A DNA stretch of 64,000 bases, taken from Chloracidobacterium sp. GTDB lineage: Bacteria > Acidobacteriota > Blastocatellia > Pyrinomonadales > Pyrinomonadaceae. Shown piece after piece: positions 26,022-35,193 of this stretch (its first letter is position 1; each line of letters begins with the position of its first letter). Below the pieces are notes generated by a model. That model made no database searches. It was not told where the DNA came from and saw only the letters and a program-made list of their open reading frames with translations. Position numbers and translations under genes: made by a program. Where the stretch lies: the NCBI GenBank assembly GCA_016716305.1, contig JADJWP010000002.1, positions 2,354,501 to 2,418,500 of the forward strand. The letters run 5' to 3'.

Positions 26022-26387
26022 ATGCAGGAACGCCGTCAGGGACAGCGATACATAATCTCCTTTCCGATCAGGATCAGATGGAAGGATGAGACCGGTACAG
26101 AGGTTATCGAAGAAGGGCTGACCGAAAATGTTGGTCTCAACGGTACGCTTGTCTACCTTCCGCGCAAGCTGCCAACTGTCGGTTCGAAGGTCAATCTTAC
26201 GGTCACCGAAAATACCGACGACCCGGTCACGGTCACGGCGCAGGTCATTCGTCTTGAACGGAATGCAGCGCACCCGCAGGCGGCTCTCAATTTGATCGAC
26301 GGGATCCGCGTCTGGAAAAAGAAAGTTTGGGAATTTGCGGGCGAGACGATCGCAGGTGAAAAGCCTGACGAAATAGACGATTGGTAG
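26022..26387 (+). CDS. PilZ domain protein
   Basis: 121 residues, preceded by GAGGAAG. The c-di-GMP-binding N-terminal motif is present as RRQGQRY. The second motif (D/N-x-S-x-x-G) appears as ENVGLNG, with Gly in place of Ser, which could weaken ligand binding. The remaining strands (VNLTVTENTDDPVTVTAQVIRLER) fit the PilZ barrel. A single-domain protein, so an adaptor acting on another protein when c-di-GMP rises. No cyclase or phosphodiesterase is adjacent. Confidence 0.8.
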   Translation: MQERRQGQRYIISFPIRIRWKDETGTEVIEEGLTENVGLNGTLVYLPRKLPTVGSKVNLTVTENTDDPVTVTAQVIRLERNAAHPQAALNLIDGIRVWKKKVWEFAGETIAGEKPDEIDDW

Positions 26388-26438
26388 ATCGGATCGACAG
26401 AGACGCTACGGTCATCGCTGGACCACCCAGATCAAATA

Positions 26439-27623
26439 ATGAAAATTCTTGTCCTTGGAGCAGGCCGTATGGGTTACGGTGCGGCCTATGATCTAGTTCA
26501 CAATTCGCCCAATGTCGAGTCGGTGACGGTTGCCGATTTTGACGTCAAAAAGGCCGAATTGGTCGCGGAGCAGGTAGGCACCTCACGGATCGCGGCGCAT
26601 CATGTTGACGCGGCAAGCGAATCCGACATCGCGAGACTGATGACCGGCCATGATAGCGCCATTTCTTGTGTCAATTACTGGTACAACGAATCGCTTTCGC
26701 GAGCGGCGATCGCGACAGGTACGAATTTCTGCGATCTCGGCGGAAACAATTATGTCGTCGACGCCCAGCTTGCGATGGACGACGAAGCCGCCGCCGCGGG
26801 CATCAACATAATTCCTGACTGCGGCCTCGCTCCGGGTATGGTCTCGATACTCGCGATGTACGGAGCGGCAAGGTTCGTTCGTCTCGATGAATTGCACATC
26901 CGCGTCGGCGGCCTGCCGCAGCATCCGCAACCGCCGCTCGATTACCAGCTTGTATTTTCGGTCGAAGGTCTGATCAACGAGTATATTGAGGTAGCTCGCG
27001 TGATTCGTGACGGGAAAATAGCTGAGGTGCCGTCAATGACCGAACTCGAATCGCTCGAGTTCGCAGGTTTTCCGCCGCTCGAAGCCTTTCAGACGTCCGG
27101 CGGAACATCAACGCTGCCAGATACTTTCGTCGGGAAGATAAAAGAACTCGATTACAAGACGATCCGCTACGCCGGCCACTGCGAGAAATTTAAAACGATG
27201 ATCGATCTCGGCCTGTGTTCCAGCGAGGAGTTGGTCGTCGATTTTCAGAAGATAAAGCCGCGAAAGGTGTTTGGCGAACTTCTCCAGCAGAATCTGCCGG
27301 CGGACGGGCCCGACTACGTACTCGTCCGGCTTGAATTCGTAGGAACGCTATTGCCGGGAGCTCGGGACACAGAGGCTTCCGCAACAGGGGTCACGAACTC
27401 CGCATCTACTCGGTTGCGATATGACATCGTCGACCGCTTTGACCCTGCGACCGGCCTTTCAGCCATGATGCGGACCACCGCATTCCCCGCCTCTATCATC
27501 GCCCAGATGATGGCAAAGGAAGATGTCCTGATGCGAGGCGCAACACCCCAGGAAAAAGCAATCGACCCCGAGAAGTTCGTCGCTGAACTCGCTCGGCGAA
27601 ACATTTCAATAGTCAGCTCGTGA
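26439..27623 (+). CDS. Saccharopine dehydrogenase family oxidoreductase
   Basis: 394 residues. The N-terminal Rossmann fold has ILVLGAGRMGYGAAYDL, and VTVADFDVKKAELV with the Asp that would bind the NAD ribose. The middle has AISCVNYWYNESLSRAAIATG and CDLGGNN, then IIPDCGLAPGMVSILAMY, as in Lys9/LysDH-type enzymes. A substrate-binding domain with LPQHPQPPLDYQLVFSVEGLINEY follows. Likely an amino acid dehydrogenase acting on lysine or a related compound. No lysine-pathway neighbour narrows this. Confidence 0.85.
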   Translation: MKILVLGAGRMGYGAAYDLVHNSPNVESVTVADFDVKKAELVAEQVGTSRIAAHHVDAASESDIARLMTGHDSAISCVNYWYNESLSRAAIATGTNFCDLGGNNYVVDAQLAMDDEAAAAGINIIPDCGLAPGMVSILAMYGAARFVRLDELHIRVGGLPQHPQPPLDYQLVFSVEGLINEYIEVARVIRDGKIAEVPSMTELESLEFAGFPPLEAFQTSGGTSTLPDTFVGKIKELDYKTIRYAGHCEKFKTMIDLGLCSSEELVVDFQKIKPRKVFGELLQQNLPADGPDYVLVRLEFVGTLLPGARDTEASATGVTNSASTRLRYDIVDRFDPATGLSAMMRTTAFPASIIAQMMAKEDVLMRGATPQEKAIDPEKFVAELARRNISIVSS

Positions 27624-27631
27624 GACCACGG

Positions 27632-29206
27632 TCACTTCTTTGCGATCTCCTGAACGATCAGCTGTTGTATCAGCGGGGGGTTTTCCGGGCTGAGTGTGAA
27701 ATAGACCAGGATGTCGATATTTTCGCCCTCAATCACGAACGTTCCCCGCAGTTGGTTTTGAGCGGCCATTCCCTTTACCGATAAGATCTTCCCCGCTTTT
27801 GCCCAGAGTTCCGCATGTTCTTTCTTCAGTTTGCCGATCGGGTTGTCCGGAAAGAAATTCTCGGCAAAGATGCCGCTCGATTCCGCTTTTTCCCAACTCG
27901 GAAGGAGCTTTAACAGTTCCGCTTTTCGCTTTTCCAGGATCGCCGAAACAGGCAGTTGTCGTGGTTTCAGTCCGGCATCCCTGATGATCATGTCAAGGAT
28001 CTCGAGGTTGATATTCCCAAGGCCCGCATATGTCACGTTTCCGAACGCAACGATCCCGATCCCATATTCCGGCATCACTCGCCAGTGACTCCCGAACCCC
28101 GGCAAGCCGCCGCCATGTCCGATATAAACCCGGCCCTCGCAATCTCTCTGCCAGCTGAGCCCGTAGCCGTACGCGGTCACCGAGGCGCAAACACGTCCGC
28201 CCGGATATGTGAATCGTGGATTCATCCCGCTGAATCGCCAGGGGTGTTGCATCTCGCGCAATGAGTCGCGTTTCACCGGGCCATTGTCCGCGGCGTTCGA
28301 AGGCGGCGACGCAGACAAATGAAGGGCCATATACCTGCTGAACTCATCGATCGACGAGATCATGCTTCCCATTGCACCCCATGAACCGTCGGCCTTGTCA
28401 TGAAGCAATTGCTCTTCGATCCATTTGTCGTCAAGCCAGCGATAGCCATGTGCGAGTTTGTCGGGTGGTATGTTCGCGAACTCCCATTCTGACGTATTCA
28501 TTCTCAACGGCCGCCAAATATTGTCGCGGACGTATTGTTGATACGGCTTGCCCGAGACCTGAGTAATTATCCGTCCCAAAAGGGCAAAGCCCAGATTTGC
28601 ATATTCGTACGCGGTGCCGGGCGGGTTTGAAAAGGCGATCTGGCTCTCTATCAGTTGCGAGAGTTCTTTATTCGAATCCGACAACTGTCGGTCGCCCCAC
28701 GGATTATCTTCAGGAAATCCCGCTCCGTGTGTTAGAAGCTGCCGTATTGTGATATGTGTCGAGTCGGCTGTCGGATATTTCAGCTTTTTCATCTCCGGCA
28801 CGTAAAGATAAGCCGGATCGTCGAGCCCAAGCTTGCCGTCGTCTCGAAGCTTCAGAATTGCCATCGCTGTAAAACTCTTGCTCATCGACGCGATCCGAAA
28901 CAACGATGCCGACGTTACTGGCGTCTTTTTCTCTAAGTTCGTAAAGCCGTCACTGCCGGCAAATTCGAGCTTTCCGTCAACGACTATGCCAAAGGCGATG
29001 CCGGGAAAGTGGTTCCTTGCGGCGTACTCCTTGTAGATCTTTTCGATCGCAGGAAACAATCGCTTTATTTTTTCCAGCCTTGCCGGATCGGTAAATTCTG
29101 CCGGCTTATAAGCCGTATCGAACAACGGTGGTTCAGCCCGCCTTCCCTGAGCTGAGGCCGCAATGCCAACAACAAGCAACATGAGAATCGAAACAACATA
29201 CCGCAT
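27632..29206 (-). CDS. Exported beta-lactamase family serine hydrolase
   Basis: 524 residues from the ATG at 29206, preceded by GGGAG. A signal peptide (SILMLLVVGIAASAQG) precedes the class C beta-lactamase/DD-peptidase core: SMSKSFTAMAIL (SxxK), YEYANLG (YxN) and HGGGLPG (HxG, in place of KTG). An approximately 120-residue C-terminal extension follows. Proteins of this architecture are esterases, D-aminopeptidases or peptidoglycan hydrolases; true beta-lactamase activity cannot be inferred. Convergent with the saccharopine dehydrogenase-like gene, with 8 bp between them. Confidence 0.88.
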   Translation of the reverse strand: MRYVVSILMLLVVGIAASAQGRRAEPPLFDTAYKPAEFTDPARLEKIKRLFPAIEKIYKEYAARNHFPGIAFGIVVDGKLEFAGSDGFTNLEKKTPVTSASLFRIASMSKSFTAMAILKLRDDGKLGLDDPAYLYVPEMKKLKYPTADSTHITIRQLLTHGAGFPEDNPWGDRQLSDSNKELSQLIESQIAFSNPPGTAYEYANLGFALLGRIITQVSGKPYQQYVRDNIWRPLRMNTSEWEFANIPPDKLAHGYRWLDDKWIEEQLLHDKADGSWGAMGSMISSIDEFSRYMALHLSASPPSNAADNGPVKRDSLREMQHPWRFSGMNPRFTYPGGRVCASVTAYGYGLSWQRDCEGRVYIGHGGGLPGFGSHWRVMPEYGIGIVAFGNVTYAGLGNINLEILDMIIRDAGLKPRQLPVSAILEKRKAELLKLLPSWEKAESSGIFAENFFPDNPIGKLKKEHAELWAKAGKILSVKGMAAQNQLRGTFVIEGENIDILVYFTLSPENPPLIQQLIVQEIAKK

Positions 29207-29903
29207 ATGAACACTCCCAGAGATACCCAAGGTCGTTAGCAACGACCGACACATAAATATCGAATTTCAGTTCGCTACAGATGACACCTACTTTAGTCGA
29301 AGTTGGTCGGGAAACGCTAATTCGACCGTTGTGGTAGACAAGCCCGCTTTCAGATTGCGATGGGCCTAATTTGACCACGCTCTTAGCCCTCGGATCATGG
29401 CAAAGAAAGGGGCTCTGAATGCCGGTTGCACGAAGCAGGGAACAGCCGTTGTCCGAAGGCGGTTCTTTCATAACTCGCTCCCTGGGAAAACACCCGTAGT
29501 TGCCTTATGTGATCGAATTTATTAACGACGAATGATTTGCTTCAGAGAAAACAAAATTTGAACTGTAGGTTGCGTCCGTGATATAATATTTCACAGACGG
29601 GCCGAAGTGACTGGCCGCGGTCTTTGATATTAGGTGTGAATCGTGCGATCAGCCGCCGTTGCCGAAGAGACAAAAGATGCAAAGTGTTACTCGTCTGATA
29701 ATGCGCCTTGTAGAAATGGTTTCACTAAATGAGACGAATATAGTTGGTATCTTATTGCAAGGCTTCATGTTGAGCCACCTCAATGGGTATTCTAATGTGA
29801 GACGGCAGCTTCGGCCAAAAAGCGTAAACTCCTTGGCGTTGTTTGAATCGAGGCCCAGATCGACCGACATTGTTTCAATCGAGTGCCAGGCGGGATGGTT
29901 GGT
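29207..29903. other. Long interval without a convincing gene
   Basis: Almost 700 bp. It holds the promoter region of the beta-lactamase-like gene at its left end and an isolated plus-strand promoter-like sequence at 29558-29587. A short plus-strand frame starts with the ATG at 29677 and runs to 29949 (90 residues, hydrophobic in part), overlapping the end of the penicillin-acylase gene by 46 bp. The frame has no recognisable domain. A small protein or an RNA gene cannot be excluded. Confidence 0.35.
29558..29587 (+). promoter_or_regulatory. Orphan sigma-70-like promoter
   Basis: TTGAAC (29558-29563) and a perfect TATAAT (29582-29587) are separated by 18 bp. No established gene lies downstream on the same strand. 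Confidence 0.4.
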
Positions 29904-32057
29904 CTACCTTACCGATTTCTCTCCTGGCCGGTATCTGACGATCGCCTGAGCGTCCACATCTGCTTTTGTAAAGGCGACGCGTTTCAGTTCGCCCTTTGCG
30001 AACATTTCGGCCTGGTCGTCGTGATAAGGCGACGAAGGTAAACGGCCCTGTCCATATGCAAGAACGGAATATGCCTTCGGCACGACGTCGAATTCGACCG
30101 CGAGAACCCAACAGTCGCCGCCTACTGCCGCAAACTTGCCGTCTTTATCGCGTTCGAACGTCATGATCCTGAAGCAACCCAGGTCATTGCCGCAACCCCC
30201 TACGGGCATGTCGACCTTGCCTCTACGGACTCGGTGGACATCGCCCCATTCAACGTCGAAACTGCCATAGCGTTTCTTGACCTCATCGACCGCCCAGGCG
30301 AAGGATTCGGCCGCTCGTTTCGGATCGGCCAACCCGCGAGGGGTTGTAAGCGGATCATCAGCCGTCCAGACGTTTGCGTAACGCTTGTCGTCCGGCAGTG
30401 CCTGACGAATTTCGCCATGAATGCCTGAGTAATGCCGCCACCATTCCTGGAAGACAACAGAACCCCGGCTCGCAGGCGAGGTTGTGTTGTCCCAACGTTC
30501 AATAAGGGAAAGAGATGCGGCAACGTCACCGGACGGAGCTGTTGCCCTGACCGCTGCGATCAGGTCGTCTTTGACGCGGTCGGCGAGAAGTGTCCGGTAA
30601 CTGTGCTTGAGTCGGACAATATCCTCAAGGCTGAATTTCTCGTCACCGCCGATCAACTGAATGGCGAGTTGACTTCGGAGTGACAGACGAGGCTCTTCAA
30701 AATTAGGATATGCGTTCCGAGTAACTATCGGCATTCGAACATTGGTGTAGTGGTGCGAACTGTTCTCGTTATGAACGTAACCGCACGGCGGGTTCAGCAC
30801 CTGCGGCAAAGCGTCGAAGGGAACATAATTGATCCATACATCCTTAATGCCTCGGGCAGCCACGGCCGTTAGTTCATCTACCGGAGGATGCGGCAGAAGA
30901 GGAAGAGCGGCGTTCGATAGATAGTAGATGTTTCCCGCACGGTCGGCGAAGGTAAAATTTGAGGTGACTCGCGCACGCATTTTCATCGCCGCTTTCCACT
31001 CGTTGAATGTCCGTGCGCGCATCATTCTTAGAAACTGCTCACCGGCACGGATCTCACCGTCGCCAGCGTATTTGAAAACGTAGATCTTGCCATCGGCCCG
31101 CTTGATCACCGGACCGAGAGCCGTTGTCCAAAACTCACGGGTCTCGGTAAGGGTGCTGCCACCGCTGCGAAACGGTATGGTGATCAGTTCACGCTTGATC
31201 GGAACTGATCTGCCGTCGAACAGGTAATGATCGGGCCTTTTCGGATCAGCATCCAGCTCATAGATCTCGTCGAGATCCTGCGCATTGTTGGTGGTAGAGA
31301 ATCCGAGGTTGCGGTTGAAACCGCCGATGACGGCAAATGGACCGCCGATACGGAAATCACCGTAGAAATCGATAACGCCCGGCACGGTCAAATGAGCCTC
31401 GTAATATCCGGCGGTCCAACGCAGATGAGGGTTGCGAAGAAGGATCGTGTTGCCCGATCTGGTGCGGCTTGGGGCGAGGGCCCAAGCGTTCGAACCGTCG
31501 TCCGGGGTTTCACCCTCATCGTCCATCGCTGCCGGATCTTCGTCTGAACGACCGGACCGCCGATTTAGAAAGTTGCGAATTTTCTGGGGCGAAGGCTGGA
31601 TAAGTTCGGTAGCAAGTACGTCGAAGCCGACAAAATCGCTTGGCATGCCGATCGGAAATTCGCTGCGATGGAGGTCGATAAAACGATTGACGCCTGCTGC
31701 AAATCCCTCGTAAACGTCACGTACGTTCTTCGAAAGGAACGGATATTTTGGCAAGGCTTTTGATCGCTGCCTGAGTATGTTGAAGTCGGAATCGATCCGC
31801 TCGTAACCGACGACCGAAGCTTGTCTTCCGCTTGCTTCAAGCACTCGCAGTCCCGTCAGATTTCCGTGATCCTCCAACTGAAGCCACGCGAGCGCGAATC
31901 CCGCGGCGAATAGATCTTTCGCACGGATGTGCGGTACACCTTTTTCGGTGCGGATGACCTCCATCCGCTGCCAAGGTTGTGATCCGACGGTTATTTGAGC
32001 TTTAGCTTCTACGTTCGAAACAAATATTGGAATAATAAGCAAAAATATGAGCTTCAT
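29904..32057 (-). CDS. Penicillin acylase family protein (Ntn hydrolase), exported
   Basis: 717 residues with a signal peptide (IFLLIIPIFVSNVEAKAQ). The architecture is alpha-spacer-beta. The autoprocessing site is PDDGSNAWALA, whose Ser189 becomes the N-terminal nucleophile of the beta chain. Downstream FGGFNRNLGFSTTNN-like sequence (FAVIGGFNRNLGFSTTNNA) and YYEAHLTVPG are typical of acyl-homoserine lactone and penicillin acylases. It hydrolyses amide bonds in the periplasm; candidates include AHL quorum signals, beta-lactams or N-acyl amino acids. Alone on its strand. Confidence 0.9.
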   Translation of the reverse strand: MKLIFLLIIPIFVSNVEAKAQITVGSQPWQRMEVIRTEKGVPHIRAKDLFAAGFALAWLQLEDHGNLTGLRVLEASGRQASVVGYERIDSDFNILRQRSKALPKYPFLSKNVRDVYEGFAAGVNRFIDLHRSEFPIGMPSDFVGFDVLATELIQPSPQKIRNFLNRRSGRSDEDPAAMDDEGETPDDGSNAWALAPSRTRSGNTILLRNPHLRWTAGYYEAHLTVPGVIDFYGDFRIGGPFAVIGGFNRNLGFSTTNNAQDLDEIYELDADPKRPDHYLFDGRSVPIKRELITIPFRSGGSTLTETREFWTTALGPVIKRADGKIYVFKYAGDGEIRAGEQFLRMMRARTFNEWKAAMKMRARVTSNFTFADRAGNIYYLSNAALPLLPHPPVDELTAVAARGIKDVWINYVPFDALPQVLNPPCGYVHNENSSHHYTNVRMPIVTRNAYPNFEEPRLSLRSQLAIQLIGGDEKFSLEDIVRLKHSYRTLLADRVKDDLIAAVRATAPSGDVAASLSLIERWDNTTSPASRGSVVFQEWWRHYSGIHGEIRQALPDDKRYANVWTADDPLTTPRGLADPKRAAESFAWAVDEVKKRYGSFDVEWGDVHRVRRGKVDMPVGGCGNDLGCFRIMTFERDKDGKFAAVGGDCWVLAVEFDVVPKAYSVLAYGQGRLPSSPYHDDQAEMFAKGELKRVAFTKADVDAQAIVRYRPGEKSVR

Positions 32058-32147
32058 CTTTATTTCGATTGTGCCAGCGAAGGGTGAACGGGATTGAAAG
32101 AACTATATCATCGAAAACGACAGGCAGTAAATCGACAGATTTTAAGC

Positions 32148-32172
32148 AAAAAGCCTCCCGTTTCCGAGAGGC
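32148..32172 (-). terminator. Rho-independent terminator of the sigma factor gene
   Basis: On the minus strand GCCTCTCG, GAAA tetraloop, CGGGAGGC form an 8-bp stem with one wobble (32153-32172), followed directly by TTTTT. It lies 26 bp after the sigma factor stop. Confidence 0.85.
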
Positions 32173-32197
32173 CGTTTGACTTGAATCAAGTCGATAC

Positions 32198-32956
32198 TTA
32201 GGCATTCACGCCAACTAAACGTGGGTTGGCCTTTTTCTTCAAGAGCTTCCGCAGTTTCAAACGGGCCTTGTGAAGTTGGGACTTCGACGTCCCCACCGAA
32301 CATCCAAGGATTCTGGCCACTTCCTCGTGCTCAAAACCTTCGACGTCATGCAAGACAAACACGTTCTTGTAGCCGGTCGGGAGCTGTTCGATCGCGTTTT
32401 CAAGGGCGATCTTGTCAACGACCCTCATTCTCTCAGGATCGGCCGTTCCATTCACAACCTGATCGGGTGTTTCTCCTTCGTCGGTAACCTTTTCGTACTT
32501 AACATTCCGTTTCCGGAAATGCATGAGTACTTGGTTCACTGTCATGCGATGCAGCCAGGTGGTGAATGCCGAGTCACCTCGAAAACTGCCGATCTTGCGA
32601 TACAGCTGGATAAAGACGTCCTGAGTTATATCTTCCGCCTCATAAGCGTTCTGGAGCATCCGTAAACAGATCGAATAGACGCGGCGGTGATGGCGCTGAT
32701 AAATCTCTTCAAAAGCGACCATATCGCCCATTGCCGCCTTTTGCGTCAGCTGAAAGTCAGTACTGGCAACGGTGTTAGCAATCTCAGAACCGGAGCCGCT
32801 CGGAACCGTTTCACTCTGCCAAACCGGAAAGTTTAATGTTTCTGTTGTCATCTGCTCGTAACCCCCGCCATAGATGGAGTCAAAAAGCGTGCCAAACGAT
32901 TGTTTTTCGAAAAATCCTGCCAGATCATTGAATTTTCTTTGTGTTTTTCTAGGCAT
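32198..32956 (-). CDS. ECF-type RNA polymerase sigma factor
   Basis: 252 residues. Region 2 (about residues 70-140) has FEEIYQRHHRRVYSICLRML, AEDITQDVFIQLYRKIGSFRG and FTTWLHRMTVNQ. Region 4 has LPTGYKNVFVLHDVEGFEHEEVA and GTSKSQLHKARLKLRKLL. This is the RpoE/SigW group. An ATG at 32851 (preceded by GGGGGTTACGAGCAG) would remove 35 N-terminal residues and give a more typical length, so the longer start is uncertain. No anti-sigma gene follows; the terminator is immediate. The adjacent divergent gene is a transmembrane protein. Confidence 0.9.
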   Translation of the reverse strand: MPRKTQRKFNDLAGFFEKQSFGTLFDSIYGGGYEQMTTETLNFPVWQSETVPSGSGSEIANTVASTDFQLTQKAAMGDMVAFEEIYQRHHRRVYSICLRMLQNAYEAEDITQDVFIQLYRKIGSFRGDSAFTTWLHRMTVNQVLMHFRKRNVKYEKVTDEGETPDQVVNGTADPERMRVVDKIALENAIEQLPTGYKNVFVLHDVEGFEHEEVARILGCSVGTSKSQLHKARLKLRKLLKKKANPRLVGVNA

Positions 32957-33128
32957 ATCTTTCTATTCGGCGAACATCTCACTCAAGATTCATCTCGATG
33001 CGTGTAGTCTTTAGAGCATTTCATGCACGATTTGGTGTGCACAATATCTTCGAGCGCATTGTCGTCGAAACGGCCCAAATGTTAAGATTCTTATTCCATT
33101 CATTGCCAAGATTATTTCGTGGTTTTTG

Positions 33129-33890
33129 ATGGATCGATACATGTCATTCATTCGACAGTTCACGTCTTCTCTGATCCTTTTGTTGGCGCTTGGGTCGCAA
33201 TTATTTGCACACGCTGGAACTACACCAAATACGAAGATTCAGGAGATCGACGAATTTGATGGCGTTCCTATTCTCTTGAAGCACTTGCCAAGGTGGGAAC
33301 AGGTGCGCGAGAAAGCGGTCTTTACGACGTCAGTCGAAGGCCTTGTATCGTTCTTTGGTGAACAACCGATCTTTCAGCGGATGGATTTTATTCCTGGTAC
33401 TGAAGCGGTCGCGGCTCAATATGATGAAGGAAAATTATTGATCATCGAGTATTCGACGCCGCAGGCCGCAACGCTAGCTGACGAGGCATTTCGGTCGCAC
33501 CTCGCCGAAGAGCCCGAAACCCCGCCGTTGATGTATCGCAGGATCGGAAATTATAGTGTTTTCATCTTCGAATCGACTGAACCGGAAGCTGCGCAAAAGC
33601 TTATATCCGAAGTCAGTTATGGGAAAACGGTCCAATGGCTTGGTGAGGATCCGTTTCTTGTTCAAAAATTCGAGCGGTATTTTGCTTTGACGGCACGCGA
33701 TGTGGTTGTGTCAACCATTTTATGGATGTTCATTGGTGGCATCTCGGCTGTATCAATAGGCGTGCTTGCTGGCTTGATGTTCTTCAGGGTTCGTGAGAAC
33801 AAGCGAAAAATAAGACGACGTTACTCAGACGCTGGCGGATTGACTCGACTAAATCTGGACGACCTGTCCGAACCATGGCCCTCTGACTAA
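33129..33890 (+). CDS. Exported, membrane-anchored protein (DUF6599-like)
   Basis: 253 residues from the ATG at 33129 (a TTG precedes it by one codon). A signal peptide (SLILLLALGSQLFAHA) is followed by a beta-rich domain of about 160 residues with AAQYDEGKLLIIEYSTPQAA and YRRIGNYSVFIFES, then a single C-terminal transmembrane helix (TILWMFIGGISAVSIGVLAGLMFF) and a basic cytosolic tail. This layout is seen in DUF6599 proteins. Divergent from the ECF sigma gene; it could be the membrane partner of a regulatory pair, but that is speculation. Its last 4 nt overlap the convergent aminotransferase gene. Confidence 0.65.
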   Translation: MDRYMSFIRQFTSSLILLLALGSQLFAHAGTTPNTKIQEIDEFDGVPILLKHLPRWEQVREKAVFTTSVEGLVSFFGEQPIFQRMDFIPGTEAVAAQYDEGKLLIIEYSTPQAATLADEAFRSHLAEEPETPPLMYRRIGNYSVFIFESTEPEAAQKLISEVSYGKTVQWLGEDPFLVQKFERYFALTARDVVVSTILWMFIGGISAVSIGVLAGLMFFRVRENKRKIRRRYSDAGGLTRLNLDDLSEPWPSD

Positions 33891-35011
33891 GGTAAGGCCG
33901 AAATTAGAGCATCGATATCTTCGCGAATATTGTAAAAATGCGGGGCGATTCTTAACCGGTCGCCACGGGCGCTCACAATAACATTTTCAGACCGAAGTCT
34001 TTCAAAAATGTCTGCCGAGTCTATACCACCGCAGTGTTTTAGGCACACGATTGCGGACCTCTCATTTGCGATTCGGGAACTGATGATCTCGTAGTTCTTC
34101 GATGAAAGAAGCTCACACAAGTAATCTGAAAGTCCGTATAAGTAGTTTTCGATCTTGCAAAGTCCTGTTTCATTCAATAATTTCAAGCTTTGTTCCAGCC
34201 CATAAAAAAGCGACGAAGGTCCAGTTCCGCTCTCCCACGCAAGAGCGTTTGGCTTGACTGGCTGTTCCGTATTGTCAAAGTCCCAAGGTGTCTCAACACT
34301 TATCCAACCGATTGAGGTTGGTTCGATGCGTTCACGGGCACGATCAGAAATAAAAAGTATGCCGCAGCCCTCGGGCGAACAAAGCCATTTGTGGCTGGCT
34401 CCCGACGCGATATCTACAAATTGCGCAGGAAGATCAAACCCCATTGCCCCAAATCCTTGAATAACGTCAACCGCGAATAAGGCATCGACGCCGCGGGCAG
34501 CCCGCCCAACTCGCTCAAGGTCTGCCTTAAAACCTGATCCATATTGGACTGCACTTAATGCGACCAACTGCGTCTTTGAATCAATCATCTCGATCAGTTC
34601 TTGCAGATCGATACGCCCATCGCGTTCGGGACACAGCCGTAGTTCGACACCCAGCCGGTCACGGATCATTCGCCACGGATAGAAGTTTGCTGGGAACTCA
34701 CGCTCAAAACTAACGATATTTGCATCAGGATTCCAGGAGATCCCGTTCGCGACGGAAGCAAATCCGTCGGAAGTATTTCGCATAAACGCGATCTGCTCAG
34801 GTCTCACTCCCAGCATTTCCGCAACAATGTTTCGTACACGTGTTTTTGTTGCAATCCATTCCGAATAATGTTCGGAGCCGTGTGATGCAACGTCACGCAA
34901 CTGTGAAACGACGGCATCGATCGCAGTAATCGGCATTGGCGACACCGCTGCGCTATTCAAATACGTTTGTTCGGTTGCTGCGGGAAATAGAGAGCGAATC
35001 GACGGGTTCAT
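33887..35011 (-). CDS. Class V aminotransferase-fold PLP enzyme
   Basis: 374 residues. The PLP-binding lysine is in DIASGASHKWLCSPEGCGILF. FAVDVIQGFGAMGFDL holds the Asp that contacts the pyridine nitrogen. NTSDGFASVANGISW and ALSAVQYGSGFKADL are further conserved segments. This is the cysteine-desulfurase/isopenicillin-N-epimerase-like branch. No catalytic cysteine typical of IscS is obvious, and no scaffold gene is adjacent, so desulfurase activity is doubtful. Cytosolic. Confidence 0.88.
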   Translation of the reverse strand: MNPSIRSLFPAATEQTYLNSAAVSPMPITAIDAVVSQLRDVASHGSEHYSEWIATKTRVRNIVAEMLGVRPEQIAFMRNTSDGFASVANGISWNPDANIVSFEREFPANFYPWRMIRDRLGVELRLCPERDGRIDLQELIEMIDSKTQLVALSAVQYGSGFKADLERVGRAARGVDALFAVDVIQGFGAMGFDLPAQFVDIASGASHKWLCSPEGCGILFISDRARERIEPTSIGWISVETPWDFDNTEQPVKPNALAWESGTGPSSLFYGLEQSLKLLNETGLCKIENYLYGLSDYLCELLSSKNYEIISSRIANERSAIVCLKHCGGIDSADIFERLRSENVIVSARGDRLRIAPHFYNIREDIDALISALP

Positions 35012-35101
35012 TTCACGATTACCTAATCAGATGTCGAGTGCACTGCAATCTTAGCACGACTCGCGATCGTCGCAAGGTTGCGAATCGATTCCAGAAATTC
35101 T

Positions 35102-35130
35102 TTGACAAACCTTGTAGCGAAAGCTACTTT
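35102..35130 (+). promoter_or_regulatory. Candidate promoter for lepB
   Basis: A consensus TTGACA (35102-35107) and a weak TACTTT (35125-35130) with 17-bp spacing, 64 bp before the lepB ATG. Confidence 0.35.
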
Positions 35131-35193
35131 CTAGTTTGGAGCATTGCGGCCCAGACTAATGGCGCCAAATTTGACTTGGATCAATTGCCAACA

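Noticed and set aside
29677..29949. 90-residue plus-strand frame
   Set aside because: Overlaps the acylase gene end, has no clear ribosome site and no domain. Kept only as part of the interval description.
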